A DNA stretch of 64,000 bases from Bog-756 sp050014755 (GCA_050014755.1 JBEKCS010000006.1:14775-78774), one strand, 5' to 3'; shown: positions 24,555 through 34,105, counted from the first letter of the stretch. Made by a program: numbers and translations. The notes: generated by a model not told the origin, from the sequence alone.

Positions 24555-25631
24555 TCAGCCGTCGTCCAGCTGCCGGTAGCGCTTGTCCGCCATGAGGGCC
24601 TCGGTCAGCTCGTCCAGGTCACCCATGAGGATGCGGTCCAGTTTGTGGAGGGTCAACTTGATGCGGTGGTCGGTGACCCGGTTCTCCTTGTAGTTGTAGG
24701 TCCGGATCTTCTCGGACCGCCCCCCGCCACCGACCTGGCTCCGTCGCTGCTCGGACAGTTCGGCCGCCTGGCGGTCCTGCTCGGCCTTCAACAGACGGGA
24801 CCGCAGCACGATCATGGCCTTGGCCCGGTTCTGGATCTGGCTCTTCTCGTCCTGCATGGCCACGACGATGCCGGTCGGGAGATGGGTGATCCGGACCGCC
24901 GAGTCGGTGGTGTTCACCGACTGGCCTCCCGGCCCGGTGGAGCGGTAGACGTCGATCTTGAGGTCGGCCGGGTCGATGTCGACGTCGACCTCCTCGGCCT
25001 CGGGCAGCACGGTGACCGCTGCCGACGACGTGTGGATCCGCCCCTGGGACTCGGTGACCGGCACCCGCTGGACGCGGTGGGGACCACCCTCGTGCTCGAG
25101 ACGGAGCCAGGCGTCCTCACCCTTGACCAGGAAGGTGATCTCGTTCAGCCCGTCCCGTTCCGACGGGCTCGACGACAGGACCTCGACCTTCCATCCCTTG
25201 GACGCCGCATACCGCGTGTACATGTCGTAGAGGTCCTTGGCGAAGAGGTTGGCCTCCTCGCCCCCTTCGGCCCCTCGGATCTCCATGATCACGTTGCGCC
25301 CGGCGTTGGGGTCGCGGGGGACCAGCAACAGTCGGAGCTCTTCCTCGAGGCGGGGGACTTCCTCCTCGGCGTGGGCCAACTCCGCCTGGGCCAGCTCGCG
25401 CTCGGCGCCGGAGGAGTCCGAGACCATGTCGCGGGCGGCGTCGAGGTCCTCGATCGCCGACTCGAGGCGGCGGAAGCACGCCACCACCTCCTCGAGCTCA
25501 CGGTGGCGCCGCGAGACCTCGCGCAGGCGCTTGGGGTCCGCCGAGAGGTCAGGGTCGTTGAGCTCGGTCACCACCGACTCGAACTCCTGCTCCAACTCGA
25601 CCAGACGTTCCCTCAGGCGGTCGTTGAGCAC
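24555..25631 (-). CDS. prfA: Peptide chain release factor 1
   Basis: A 358-residue class-I release factor recognising UAA and UAG. The catalytic GGQ is at 235-237 within STGPGGQSVNTTDSAVR. The codon-recognition domain includes PVTESQGRIHTSSAAV (191-206), in the place of the PxT loop. An N-terminal coiled-coil domain precedes EIRGAEGGEEANLFA. Full length, with no frameshift of the RF2 type. It is between rpmE and prmC. Confidence 0.96.
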   Translation of the reverse strand: MLNDRLRERLVELEQEFESVVTELNDPDLSADPKRLREVSRRHRELEEVVACFRRLESAIEDLDAARDMVSDSSGAERELAQAELAHAEEEVPRLEEELRLLLVPRDPNAGRNVIMEIRGAEGGEEANLFAKDLYDMYTRYAASKGWKVEVLSSSPSERDGLNEITFLVKGEDAWLRLEHEGGPHRVQRVPVTESQGRIHTSSAAVTVLPEAEEVDVDIDPADLKIDVYRSTGPGGQSVNTTDSAVRITHLPTGIVVAMQDEKSQIQNRAKAMIVLRSRLLKAEQDRQAAELSEQRRSQVGGGGRSEKIRTYNYKENRVTDHRIKLTLHKLDRILMGDLDELTEALMADKRYRQLDDG

Positions 25632-25704
25632 GGTGGAGAGGGTAGCGTCACCCGCCCGTCACCCTGGCCGCGGGTTGCGGCGGGCGAGGAGGCGGCGCGC
25701 CCGT

Positions 25705-25944
25705 TCAGTCCTCGGAGGCGGGGGTGGCCGGCTTCTTCTTGCGGCCGGAGGTGGCGTAGCGGCGCTGGAAGCGCTCGACGCGGCCACCGGAGTCCACCAG
25801 CTTCTGCTTTCCGGTGAAGAACGGATGGCACTCGTTGCACAGCTCGAGGTGGATCTCGGGCTTGGTCGAACGAGTGGTGAACGTGTTCCCGCACGAGCAG
25901 CGCACCGAGGTCTCGGCGTAGTCGGGATGGATGTCGGTCTTCAT
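25705..25944 (-). CDS. rpmE: 50S ribosomal protein L31, zinc-binding (C+) type
   Basis: A 79-residue L31 with four Cys (16, 18, 36, 39; CSCGNTF and CNECHPFF), the zinc-ribbon form, as opposed to the Cys-less paralogue induced in zinc starvation. The C-terminal tail (RKKKPATPASED) is a lineage-specific extension. The ATG follows GGAGAT. It sits between rho and prfA as in other actinobacteria. Confidence 0.96.
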   Translation of the reverse strand: MKTDIHPDYAETSVRCSCGNTFTTRSTKPEIHLELCNECHPFFTGKQKLVDSGGRVERFQRRYATSGRKKKPATPASED

Positions 25945-26013
25945 GGAGATCTCCTGTGGTGGCGGCGCCGTGATCGGGGGCCGCCCGATTGCAAGGGACA
26001 GAGTCTATCGGAA

Positions 26014-26050
26014 CCGGCCCGCCCGCCGTCCCGGGAAGGCGGGTGGCCGG
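26014..26050. terminator. Strong GC hairpin after rho
   Basis: CCGGCC, 2-nt bulge, CCCGCC, 10-nt loop, GGCGGG, 1-nt bulge, GGCCGG: twelve pairs in two blocks, in the gap between the rho stop and the rpmE start. No U-tract follows on either strand. It could terminate rho transcription or partly shield the rpmE leader. Confidence 0.55.
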
Positions 26051-26065
26051 GGGTGGGGCAGCGGG

Positions 26066-27994
26066 TCAGGTGGCGGGACCCTTGGCGATCTCGGCCAGGA
26101 ACTCGTCGTTGCTCTTGGTGGTGCGGATCTTGTCCATGAGGAGCTCGAGCCCGGCGGCGGCGCTTCCCTCGTTGGCCAAGGCGTTGAGCACCCGGCGGAG
26201 CTTCCACACCTGCTGGAGCTGGGACCGGTCGAAGAGCAGCTCCTCGTGGCGGGTCGAACTGGCGTTGACGTCGATCGACGGGTACAGCCGGCGCTCGGCC
26301 AGTCGCCGGTCGAGCCGGAGCTCCATGTTGCCGGTGCCCTTGAACTCCTCGAAGATCACCTCGTCCATCTTGGAGCCGGTTTCGACCAGGGCGGTGGCCA
26401 GGATGGTCAGCGAGCCTCCCTCCTCGATGTTCCGTGCGGCGCCGAAGAACCGCTTCGGCGGGTACAGGGCACCGGAGTCGACACCACCGGACATGATCCG
26501 GCCGGTGGCGGGCTGAGCCAGGTTGTAGGCACGGGCGAGCCGGGTGATGCCGTCGAGGATGATCACCACGTCGCGGCCGGCCTCGACCAGGCGCTTGGCC
26601 CGCTCGATGGCAAGCTCCGCCACGGCGGTGTGCTCCTCGGACGGACGGTCGAACGTGGAGGCCACGACCTCGCCCTTGACCGACCGGCGCATGTCCGTCA
26701 CTTCTTCGGGACGCTCGTCGACCAGCAGGACCATGAGGTGGACGTCGGGGTTGTTGGCCTCGATCGAGTGGGCGATGTGCTTCATCACCGTGGTCTTGCC
26801 CGCCTTGGGGGGCGAGACGATCAGGCCGCGCTGCCCCTTGCCGATCGGCGACAGCAGGTCGACGATGCGGGCGGTCATGTTCTCCTTCTCGCCCGTCATC
26901 TCGAGGTGGAGCTTTTCGTCGGGGAACAGCGGCGTGAGATCCTCGAAGCGGGGACGAAGGCGGGCCACCTCGGGATCCATGCCCGAGACGGTGTCGATCT
27001 GGAGCAGGGCCGGGAACTTCTCGGTCGTTCCCGCCGGGCGGCAGAAGCCCTCGATGCTGTCGCCCTTGCGGAGGGCGAAGCGCCGGGCCTGGCTGATCGA
27101 CACGTAGATGTCCTTGGGCGAGGCCAGGTAGCCCTCGCACCGCAGGAAGCCGTAGCCCTCGTCGCGCAGGTCGAGCAGGCCGCTCACGGGCAGGAGCTCG
27201 CCCTGGTACTGCTGCTCCTGGTTTCCGCTGCCCTGCAGGTCCCCTTCGGGTCCGCCCTGGCGGTCCCGTCCACGGCGACGCCGATTCGACCGACGGTTGC
27301 CCAGGTCGTCGTTGCCCCCGCTCTGGCTGATCTGGTTGCCCTGGTTCCCCCGGTTGTTGCCCTGGTTGTTGCGGTTGCCCTGGTTCTGGTTACCCTGATT
27401 GTTGCGGTTGCCCTGGTTCTGGCCACCCTGGTTGCCCTGGTTGTTGCGGTTGTTGCGGCTGCCCTGGTTCTGATTGCCGCCCTGCGCCGCGCCCTGGGGA
27501 TTCTGGCGCCCCTGGCCGGCACTTCCGTTCTGGCCGCCGCGTCCGCCGTCCTCGGTCGTGCCGACATCGGTGGGAGCCCCGTCGCCGTCGGTGGCCGCTC
27601 TACCGGCCCCGGGGATGTCGTCGAAGTCGTAGTCGAGCTCGGCAGCTACGTCCACGGTGGCGGCATCGTCGGCCGGGCCGAACGAGTGGACTGCGGGGGT
27701 TCGGCGGGGCGGGGCGGGTGCGGCCCCGGGTTCGGCATGGTCCCCGTTGCCATTGGGTGCGTCGGAAGTGTCCACGGTCGGTCGGCTCCGTCCGCCCCTC
27801 TGCGGCCTCGCCTCCGGAGCGGCGGCCGGACTGTCGTCCACCGCTACTCCGGTCGCCTTCAAGATGCCGTCGATGATGTCGGCCTTCTTGGTCCTGGTGT
27901 TGGTCTTCACAGACAGGGCCTGTGCGATCGCATGGAGCTCATCGCGCTCCTTGCTCTCCAACACCGAGCGCTCGAGCTGCTGTTCGGCAGTCAT
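26066..27994 (-). CDS. rho: Transcription termination factor Rho with Asn/Gln/Gly-rich insertion
   Basis: A 642-residue Rho helicase, much longer than E. coli Rho (419). Residues 1-47 form the Rho_N helix bundle (LHAIAQALSVKTNTRTKKAD). Residues ~50-150 are a disordered Pro/Ala/acid linker. Residues ~150-235 are extremely rich in Asn, Gln, Gly and Arg, ending in an RRRRGRDRQGG patch. The CSD RNA-binding domain (LLDLRDEGYGFLR) starts near 270, and the ATPase domain carries Walker A PPKAGKTT (395-402) and DGITRLARAYN. The ATG is preceded by GAGGA. The N-rich insertion may promote RNA binding or phase separation. Confidence 0.95.
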   Translation of the reverse strand: MTAEQQLERSVLESKERDELHAIAQALSVKTNTRTKKADIIDGILKATGVAVDDSPAAAPEARPQRGGRSRPTVDTSDAPNGNGDHAEPGAAPAPPRRTPAVHSFGPADDAATVDVAAELDYDFDDIPGAGRAATDGDGAPTDVGTTEDGGRGGQNGSAGQGRQNPQGAAQGGNQNQGSRNNRNNQGNQGGQNQGNRNNQGNQNQGNRNNQGNNRGNQGNQISQSGGNDDLGNRRSNRRRRGRDRQGGPEGDLQGSGNQEQQYQGELLPVSGLLDLRDEGYGFLRCEGYLASPKDIYVSISQARRFALRKGDSIEGFCRPAGTTEKFPALLQIDTVSGMDPEVARLRPRFEDLTPLFPDEKLHLEMTGEKENMTARIVDLLSPIGKGQRGLIVSPPKAGKTTVMKHIAHSIEANNPDVHLMVLLVDERPEEVTDMRRSVKGEVVASTFDRPSEEHTAVAELAIERAKRLVEAGRDVVIILDGITRLARAYNLAQPATGRIMSGGVDSGALYPPKRFFGAARNIEEGGSLTILATALVETGSKMDEVIFEEFKGTGNMELRLDRRLAERRLYPSIDVNASSTRHEELLFDRSQLQQVWKLRRVLNALANEGSAAAGLELLMDKIRTTKSNDEFLAEIAKGPAT

Positions 27995-28268
27995 CGGCTT
28001 CCTCGTTTCAGCATGTCCTCGTTGGCGGGTGGGAGTGGTCCCACAGCCAGGGAAATAAAGGGGTGGGGACGTGGGAACCCGGAGTTGACCCCGGTCGCCA
28101 CTCCCCCCGACGCCGGCACGGGCTGGTCGAAAGAGTCGAACCAGGAAGCCCCGTCCGCACGCCCGAGCGGGCATATTGCGGAGGCGAAGGTGCCTTCAGC
28201 ATACAGGTTCTGGGGCATCGACGGCAAGCATCCCCACGTGGAGACCATCGCCGGCACGGACCCCCCGG
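27995..28268. other. rho leader region; usual thrB position is empty
   Basis: This 274-bp gap separates thrC from rho. It holds a perfect hairpin at 28029-28044 (GTGGGA, loop GTGG, TCCCAC) and, on the rho-coding strand, a short pyrimidine-rich CCCCTTTATTTCCC stretch. Open frames here are short and overlap the rho start out of phase, so I call no gene. In mycobacteria thrB lies at this position. Confidence 0.5.
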
Positions 28269-29348
28269 TCAGAGCGCTAGTTCGCTGAGCACCGCTCCCA
28301 GATCAGCGTCGACCACCGTCGGGACCGAAATCTGGCTGATGGCGATGTCGGGATCCTTCAGCCCGTGCCCGGTGAGCACGCACACGACGGTGGCCCCGGC
28401 CCCGAGGCCGTCAGGAAGTCCCGTCTGCAACAGGCCGGCCACCGATGCCGCGGATGCGGGCTCGCAGAATACCGACTCCTCGGCGGCCAGGAACCGGTAG
28501 GCCTCGAGGATCTCGTCGTCGGTCACCGCGGCGATGCCCCCACCGGACTCGGATGCGGCGGACGTCGCCCCATACCAGCTGGCCGGATTGCCGATCCGGA
28601 TGGCGGTGGCCACCGTGTCGGGGTGCTCGATGGGGTGGCCGGCCACGATGGGAGCGGCACCGGCGGCCTGGAACCCGAGCATGCGGGGCAGGCGGGTGGA
28701 CCGGCCGGCCTCCTTGAACTCGAGATAGCCCTTCCAGTACGCGGTGATGTTTCCGGCGTTCCCGACCGGGATGCAGTGGACGTCGGGGGCGTCGCCGAGC
28801 TGGTCCACGATCTCGAATGCGCCGGACTTCTGGCCTTCGATGCGGTACGGGTTCACCGAGTTGACCACCGTCACCGGCGCCTTCTGGCCGAGCTCGCGGA
28901 CGATCTCGAGGGCCTGGTCGAAGTTGCCGCGGAGCTGCAGCACCCTGGCCCCGTGGATCAGAGCCTGGGCCAACTTGCCGAGTGCGATGTGGCCCTCGGG
29001 GATGAGGACCGCGCAGGTGAGCCCGGCCCGGGCGCTGAACGCGGCCGCCGACGCCGACGTGTTGCCGGTGGAGGCGCAGACCACCGCCTTCGCACCCTCC
29101 TCCACCGCCTTGGAGATGGCCATGGTCATGCCACGGTCCTTGAACGACCCGGTCGGGTTGGCCCCTTCGATCTTGAGGAAGACCCGGGCTCCGACCCGGG
29201 CCGACAGGCGGGGTGCCTCGAGGAGGGGGGTGCCCCCTTCGAGGAGGGAGATCACCGGTGTGTCGCCGGTGACGGGAAGGAACTCCCGGTACTCCTCGAT
29301 CACCCCCCGCCAGGACAGGGCCCGCCCGGCGCCCGGTCCGTCGCTCAT
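28269..29348 (-). CDS. thrC: Threonine synthase
   Basis: A 359-residue PLP enzyme converting O-phosphohomoserine to threonine. The PLP lysine is Lys70 in TGSFKDRGM, the phosphate-binding loop is CASTGNTSASAAA (~101-113), and the C-terminal GHGLKDPD motif is typical. Length is that of the short actinobacterial type. The start overlaps the hom stop (ATGA). Its substrate needs homoserine kinase, which is not next to it here. Confidence 0.95.
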   Translation of the reverse strand: MSDGPGAGRALSWRGVIEEYREFLPVTGDTPVISLLEGGTPLLEAPRLSARVGARVFLKIEGANPTGSFKDRGMTMAISKAVEEGAKAVVCASTGNTSASAAAFSARAGLTCAVLIPEGHIALGKLAQALIHGARVLQLRGNFDQALEIVRELGQKAPVTVVNSVNPYRIEGQKSGAFEIVDQLGDAPDVHCIPVGNAGNITAYWKGYLEFKEAGRSTRLPRMLGFQAAGAAPIVAGHPIEHPDTVATAIRIGNPASWYGATSAASESGGGIAAVTDDEILEAYRFLAAEESVFCEPASAASVAGLLQTGLPDGLGAGATVVCVLTGHGLKDPDIAISQISVPTVVDADLGAVLSELAL

Positions 29349-30652
29349 GTCGCACCCACGATCCGCATGAGGCCTCCGATCCGATCCACGGTGTCGAGTC
29401 CCTCCAGATCGGCCAGTGTGGCCCGGACATCGCCCTCCCGTGCCAGGTGGGTGACGAAGACCAGTCGGGCGCCGTCGACGGCGCCTTCCTGCTCGACCGA
29501 GCGGATGGACACCCCGTTGGCCCCGAAGGCCGTGGTCACCGCGCCGAGCACGCCGGGCCGGTCGGCCACGTCGAGACTGATGTAGAAGCCGGAGACGAGA
29601 TCGTCCTCGGGAACCAGGTGGGCCGGTTGGCGGTCGGGAGCCGGGGCGGTGGTGCCGGCCAGCAGATTGCGGGTGGCGTCGATCAGGTCGCCCACCACCG
29701 CGCTGGCCGTGGGCAGTCCGCCGGCACCCTGGCCGTAGAGCATGAGCTCACCGGCCGTCTCACCTTCGATGAACACCGCATTGAACGCGTCCCGCACCCC
29801 GGCCAACGGGTGGGCGTTCGGCACCAGCGCCGGGTGGACCCGGACCGAGAGGCCGTCGTCGCCCGCCCGGGCCACCACGGCCAACAACTTGATCACGTAG
29901 CCGGCCCGCCGGGCGAAGGCCACGTCGGCCGAGGTGATCCCGGTGATGCCCTCACGGGCGACGGCGTCGTCCGAGACGTTGTACCCGAAGGCCACACCGG
30001 CCAGGATGGCGGCCTTTGCCGCGGCGTCGAAGCCCTCGACGTCGGCGGTGGGGTCCCGCTCGGCCAGACCCAGGTCCTGGGCCTCGGCCAGCACCGAGGC
30101 GAAGTCGGCGCCCTGCTCCCCCATCCTGGTCAGGATGAAATTGGTGGTCCCGTTGACGATCCCCATCACCCGGTGGATCCGCTCGCCCGTCAGCGACTCG
30201 CGCAGGGCCCGGACCAGGGGGATGGCACCGGCCACGGCGGCCTCGTACAGCAGGTCCACACCCTGCTTGGCGGCCAGGGTCCGCAGCGCCACGCCGTCGT
30301 GGGACGCGAGCAGGGCCTTGTTGGCCGTGACCACCGGCCGTCCGGCGTCGAGCGCGACGCGCACCAGCGCACCGGCCGGTTCGAGCCCGCCGATCAACTC
30401 GACCACGATGTCGACCGACGGATCGGCCACCAGCGACGCGGCGTCGGTCGTGAGCAGGTCCCTCGGCACGTGGTCGGGGCGGGGGCCGTCGGGATCGTTG
30501 ACCGCGATGCCGGTGACCACGAACCGGGCGCCCGACTGCACGGCCAGGGCCTCGGCCCGGGTCTGGAGGATGCCGACCAGGGCGCTGCCCACGTTGCCGC
30601 AGCCGAGGATCGCCACGCGCACGTCGCGGGGTGTCGTCGGCGCCGAGGTCAC
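29345..30652 (-). CDS. hom: Homoserine dehydrogenase
   Basis: A 435-residue enzyme reducing aspartate semialdehyde to homoserine. The dinucleotide loop is ILGCGNVGSAL (15-25). The catalytic region includes ANKALLASHDG, VNGTTNFILTRM and the DPTADVEGFDAAAKAAIL segment. An ACT domain occupies the last ~85 residues (FYISLDVADRPGVLGAVTTA), the site of threonine feedback. It is followed by thrC with a 4-bp overlap. Confidence 0.95.
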   Translation of the reverse strand: MTSAPTTPRDVRVAILGCGNVGSALVGILQTRAEALAVQSGARFVVTGIAVNDPDGPRPDHVPRDLLTTDAASLVADPSVDIVVELIGGLEPAGALVRVALDAGRPVVTANKALLASHDGVALRTLAAKQGVDLLYEAAVAGAIPLVRALRESLTGERIHRVMGIVNGTTNFILTRMGEQGADFASVLAEAQDLGLAERDPTADVEGFDAAAKAAILAGVAFGYNVSDDAVAREGITGITSADVAFARRAGYVIKLLAVVARAGDDGLSVRVHPALVPNAHPLAGVRDAFNAVFIEGETAGELMLYGQGAGGLPTASAVVGDLIDATRNLLAGTTAPAPDRQPAHLVPEDDLVSGFYISLDVADRPGVLGAVTTAFGANGVSIRSVEQEGAVDGARLVFVTHLAREGDVRATLADLEGLDTVDRIGGLMRIVGAT

Positions 30653-30701
30653 CCGGTCACGCTACCGCCTCGGCGAGGAGAGGACGGCCGGTACGGCCCG
30701 G

Positions 30702-32039
30702 TCAGACGTCCAGTCGGACCATGTCGTCGAGGGTCTCGCGACGCACCACCGTCCGGGCCACGCCGTCGGCCACGAACACCACCGCCGGCCGGGGCACCTT
30801 GTTGTAGTTGGACGCCATCGAATGGCCGTAGGCGCCAGTCACCGGCGTGCACAGCACGTCGCCGACCGCCAGGTCGTCGGGCACGAACCCGTCGGCCACC
30901 ACCACGTCCCCGGTCTCACAGTGCTTGCCCACCACACGGACCGGCACCGGCCGGAGAGCTGCAGCCTCGCGAGGGAGGAAGGCCTCGTAGCCGCTCCCGT
31001 AGAGGACCGGCCGGGGGTTGTCGCTCATCCCCCCGTCCACCGACACGTAGGTACGGTGACCGGGGACGTCCTTGACCGTCCCCACCCGGTAGAGGGTGAC
31101 TCCTGCTGCCGCCACGATCGACCGACCGGGTTCGGCCGTGACCCGGACCGAGTCGGCGATCCCCGCCTTGCGGCACGCGGCACGGACCGACGCGGCCCAC
31201 TCGGCCATCGGTGGCGCCTGCTCGCCGTTCACGTATGCCACCCCGAGCCCGCCCCCCACCACCAGCTCCGCCAGTCCGAGCGGGGCGAAGAAGTCGGCCA
31301 GCACGGCGATGGCCTGGACGAACGGTTCGACGGCGAACACCTGGCTGCCCAGGTGGGCGTGGATCCCCACGAATTCCACGACGCCCTCGGCATCCAACCG
31401 GGCCAGGCGCTCGACGGCGCGTGCGGCCGCGCCGGAGGCCAGTCCGAAGCCGAATTTCGAGTCCTCTTGGCCGGTCCTGACGAACTCGTGGGTGTGGACC
31501 TCCACCCCGGGGGTGATCCGGGCCAGCACCTTCGGTCGCCAGCGAATGGTCGCCTCGGCGTCCTCGGGGCCGCCCTCGAGCTCGGGGGGGTCGGCGACCA
31601 GCATCTCGATGCGGTCGATCTCGTCGAAGGAGTCGACGACGGTGCGGCCGACCCCCACCGACAGGGCGGAGGCGAGTTCCTCGGTCGACTTGTTGTTGCC
31701 GTGGAGGACCAATCGGTCGGCCGGCACGCCGGCGGTGAGCGCCACGTGAAGCTCACCCCCGGTCGACACGTCGAGGCACATCCCCTCTTCGTAGGCCAGT
31801 CGGGCCATGGCGACGCATAGGAAGGCCTTGGTGGCGTAGGCGACGCCGTCGCCCCACGCGGCCACCGCCTCGCGGCACGCGGTACGCAGGTGGGATTCGT
31901 CGTAGACGAACAGTGGCGTGCCGTGGGTCTCGGCGAGCTCGACCATGTCGCAGCCGCCGACGCTCAGTCGACCGTCGGCCCCGATGACCGAGGTGGCCGG
32001 GAGGAGGTCGGTGTCGACCGGTCCGGTCGGGACGGACAT
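30702..32039 (-). CDS. lysA: Diaminopimelate decarboxylase
   Basis: A 445-residue fold-type III PLP decarboxylase making L-lysine from meso-DAP. The PLP lysine is Lys71 (AYATKAFLC); HAHLGSQV and EPGRSIVAAAG bind cofactor phosphate; CETGDV near 365 carries the catalytic Cys of the partner subunit. The start ATG is 2 bp after the argS stop (TGA-CC-ATG), implying coupling. The order argS-lysA-hom-thrC is the standard actinobacterial cluster. Confidence 0.95.
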   Translation of the reverse strand: MSVPTGPVDTDLLPATSVIGADGRLSVGGCDMVELAETHGTPLFVYDESHLRTACREAVAAWGDGVAYATKAFLCVAMARLAYEEGMCLDVSTGGELHVALTAGVPADRLVLHGNNKSTEELASALSVGVGRTVVDSFDEIDRIEMLVADPPELEGGPEDAEATIRWRPKVLARITPGVEVHTHEFVRTGQEDSKFGFGLASGAAARAVERLARLDAEGVVEFVGIHAHLGSQVFAVEPFVQAIAVLADFFAPLGLAELVVGGGLGVAYVNGEQAPPMAEWAASVRAACRKAGIADSVRVTAEPGRSIVAAAGVTLYRVGTVKDVPGHRTYVSVDGGMSDNPRPVLYGSGYEAFLPREAAALRPVPVRVVGKHCETGDVVVADGFVPDDLAVGDVLCTPVTGAYGHSMASNYNKVPRPAVVFVADGVARTVVRRETLDDMVRLDV

Positions 32040-32041
32040 GG

Positions 32042-33733
32042 TCACATCGCCTCGGGCGCGGACACCCCGAGCAGTCCGAGGCCGATGGCCAGCCCGACGC
32101 GCGAGCCCTCGACGAGCCACAGGCGGGCCTGGGCCACCGCGGGGTCGACATCGTCGGCCAGGATCGGGCAGTCGTGGTAGAAGCCGTGGAAACACGAGGC
32201 CAGGTGGCGGACCCACGTGGTGACCTTGGTCGGGGCCCGGTCTACGGCCGCATCGGCCACCACCTCGGGCAGCTCCTCGAGGCACCGGAGCAACTCGAGC
32301 TCGCGTGGGTGGGTCAGCAGTGACAGGTCGACCTCGGTGAGCGGGGCCCGGACGATGCCGCGCTCGACGGCCTTGCGGCCGACACCACCGATCCGGGCAC
32401 TGGCCATCTGCACGTAGAAGACCGGGTTCTCGACCGACTGCTCGCGCACGGTGGCCAGGTCGAACGTGGTGGCCTGGTCGAGCGTGCTCATGAGGCTGAG
32501 AATGCGGGTGGCGTCGGGCCCGATGTCGGCGATGACGGTGTCGAGATCGATGGCGTTGCCCGCCCGCTTCCCCATCTTGACCGCCTCGTCGCCGTCCACC
32601 AGGGAGACCATCTGTCCCAGTTTGACCTCGAGCCGCGACGGGTCGACGCCGAGGGCCTCGACACCCGCCCTCAGGCTGGCCACCTGTCCGTGGTGGTCCG
32701 CCCCGAACACGTCGATGACCCGGTCGAAGCCGCGGATCAGGAACTTGTCACGGTGGTAGGCGATGTCGCCGGCCAGGTAGGTGGCGTCCCCGTTGGCCTT
32801 GCGCAGCACACGGTCGCGGGTGTCGCCGAGCTCGGTGGCCCGGAACCAGGTGGCGCCGTCCTCTTCGAAGACGAGCCCCTTGGCGGCCAGGAGGGCGATC
32901 GTCTCGTCGACGGCACCGCTCTCCTCGATGGAGGCCTGGGAGTACCACTCGTCGAAGATGATCCCCACCGAGGCAAGGGTGGCCTTGATCCGCTCGAGGA
33001 TGTGATCGGCCGCCCACCGGCCGGCGACGGTGACATCGTCGGGGCCGTCGTAGGAGGCGGCGAGGTCGGTGACGTACTGGCCCTGGTAGCCGCCTTCGGG
33101 CACCTCCTCGCCCTTGTGGCGAGCAAGCAGGCTCATGCCCAGGGTCCGGATCTGGCCGCCGGTGTCGTTCACGTAATACTCGCGGGACACCACGTGGCCG
33201 CTCCGGTCGAGGACCCGGGCCAGGGCGTCGCCGTAGCTCCCCCACCAGCCGTTCCCCACGTGGATCGGACCGGTCGGATTGGCCGAGATGAACTCGACCT
33301 GGACCTTCTCCCCGTGGCCCACGTCTGGACGGGCATACCCCTGTTCACCCTCGAGAAGGACCGCGGCCAGGGCGTCGTGCAGCCAGCCGTCGTCCAGCCG
33401 GAAGTTGACGAACCCGGGCCCGGCCACCTCGACGGAGACCACGTGGTTCGGAAGGTCGCGCTGCAGTGCCTCCACGATCGACGTGGCCAGGGCCCGGGGA
33501 TTGGTCCCCGCCCTCTTGGCCGTGACCATGGCGATATTGGTCGACCAGTCGCCGTGCTCGCGACTCGCCGGGCGCTCCAGGTGGACCGTTGACGGCTCGA
33601 CGACCAGGTCCAGGTCCTGTTCGGAGGCCACGACCGCGGCGGCGGCACTGATGGCGGCGGCCAACTGGTCGCGGATCGGTCGGTACCCGGATGCGGTCGT
33701 GGTCGGTTGATCAGGGTGTTCGGCTGCGGACAT
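32042..33733 (-). CDS. argS: Arginyl-tRNA synthetase
   Basis: A 563-residue class I synthetase. The HIGH motif is HVGN (158-161) within SANPTGPIHVGNGWWGSYGD. The KMSKS region is KMGKRAGN near 388, a variant often seen in ArgRS. The N-terminal Arg-tRNA domain and C-terminal DALR anticodon domain are both present. It starts the minus-strand operon and is divergent from a tRNA-Arg gene 130 bp away, an appropriate functional neighbour. Confidence 0.95.
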   Translation of the reverse strand: MSAAEHPDQPTTTASGYRPIRDQLAAAISAAAAVVASEQDLDLVVEPSTVHLERPASREHGDWSTNIAMVTAKRAGTNPRALATSIVEALQRDLPNHVVSVEVAGPGFVNFRLDDGWLHDALAAVLLEGEQGYARPDVGHGEKVQVEFISANPTGPIHVGNGWWGSYGDALARVLDRSGHVVSREYYVNDTGGQIRTLGMSLLARHKGEEVPEGGYQGQYVTDLAASYDGPDDVTVAGRWAADHILERIKATLASVGIIFDEWYSQASIEESGAVDETIALLAAKGLVFEEDGATWFRATELGDTRDRVLRKANGDATYLAGDIAYHRDKFLIRGFDRVIDVFGADHHGQVASLRAGVEALGVDPSRLEVKLGQMVSLVDGDEAVKMGKRAGNAIDLDTVIADIGPDATRILSLMSTLDQATTFDLATVREQSVENPVFYVQMASARIGGVGRKAVERGIVRAPLTEVDLSLLTHPRELELLRCLEELPEVVADAAVDRAPTKVTTWVRHLASCFHGFYHDCPILADDVDPAVAQARLWLVEGSRVGLAIGLGLLGVSAPEAM

Positions 33734-33864
33734 CGTGGCCCGAGGTTACGCGGTCACAGCCTCCCCGACGGTAGGGACGGACAGCGGCCAGCGGTCTTGG
33801 CACTAGAGTTGCCTGTTCTGAAGCGGTTCGCCGGCCCTCGAGGGTCGGACATGGACCCGTTTCT

Positions 33865-33936
33865 GCCCCTGTAGCTCAGCGGATAGAGCGTCGGCCTCCG
33901 GAGCCGAAAGCGCAGGTTCGAGTCCTGCCAGGGGCA
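33865..33936 (+). tRNA. tRNA-Arg (anticodon CCG)
   Basis: A full cloverleaf can be drawn: acceptor GCCCCTG/CAGGGGC, D stem GCTC/GAGC, anticodon stem TCGGC/GCCGA with loop CTCCGGA (anticodon CCG at 33898-33900), a 4-nt variable loop, T stem GCAGG/CCTGC with TTCGAGT, and discriminator A. CCA is not encoded. It reads CGG codons, common in this GC-rich genome. Confidence 0.96.
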
Positions 33937-34105
33937 CTCGCGAATTCGTCCTCGGTATAGGTTCAAACCGTCGCCTCGAGGGCATCGGTCGCAGGCGACC
34001 GGTCGACCGGGCGAGAACGGTGACGGTGCCTCGTACCCACCGAAGTGGAGAGCACGATCCGGCTTGGTGATGTCGGCGGGCACCCGTTCTGGAAGTATCT
34101 CTGCA

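Noticed and set aside
27991..28257. 88-codon frame in the rho leader
   Set aside because: Overlaps the rho start out of phase, no ribosome site, no recognisable composition.
33865..33936. tRNA-Arg as a proven prophage/island attachment site
   Set aside because: No integrase gene and no copy of the tRNA 3' end noticed downstream within the window; kept only as a weak island hypothesis.
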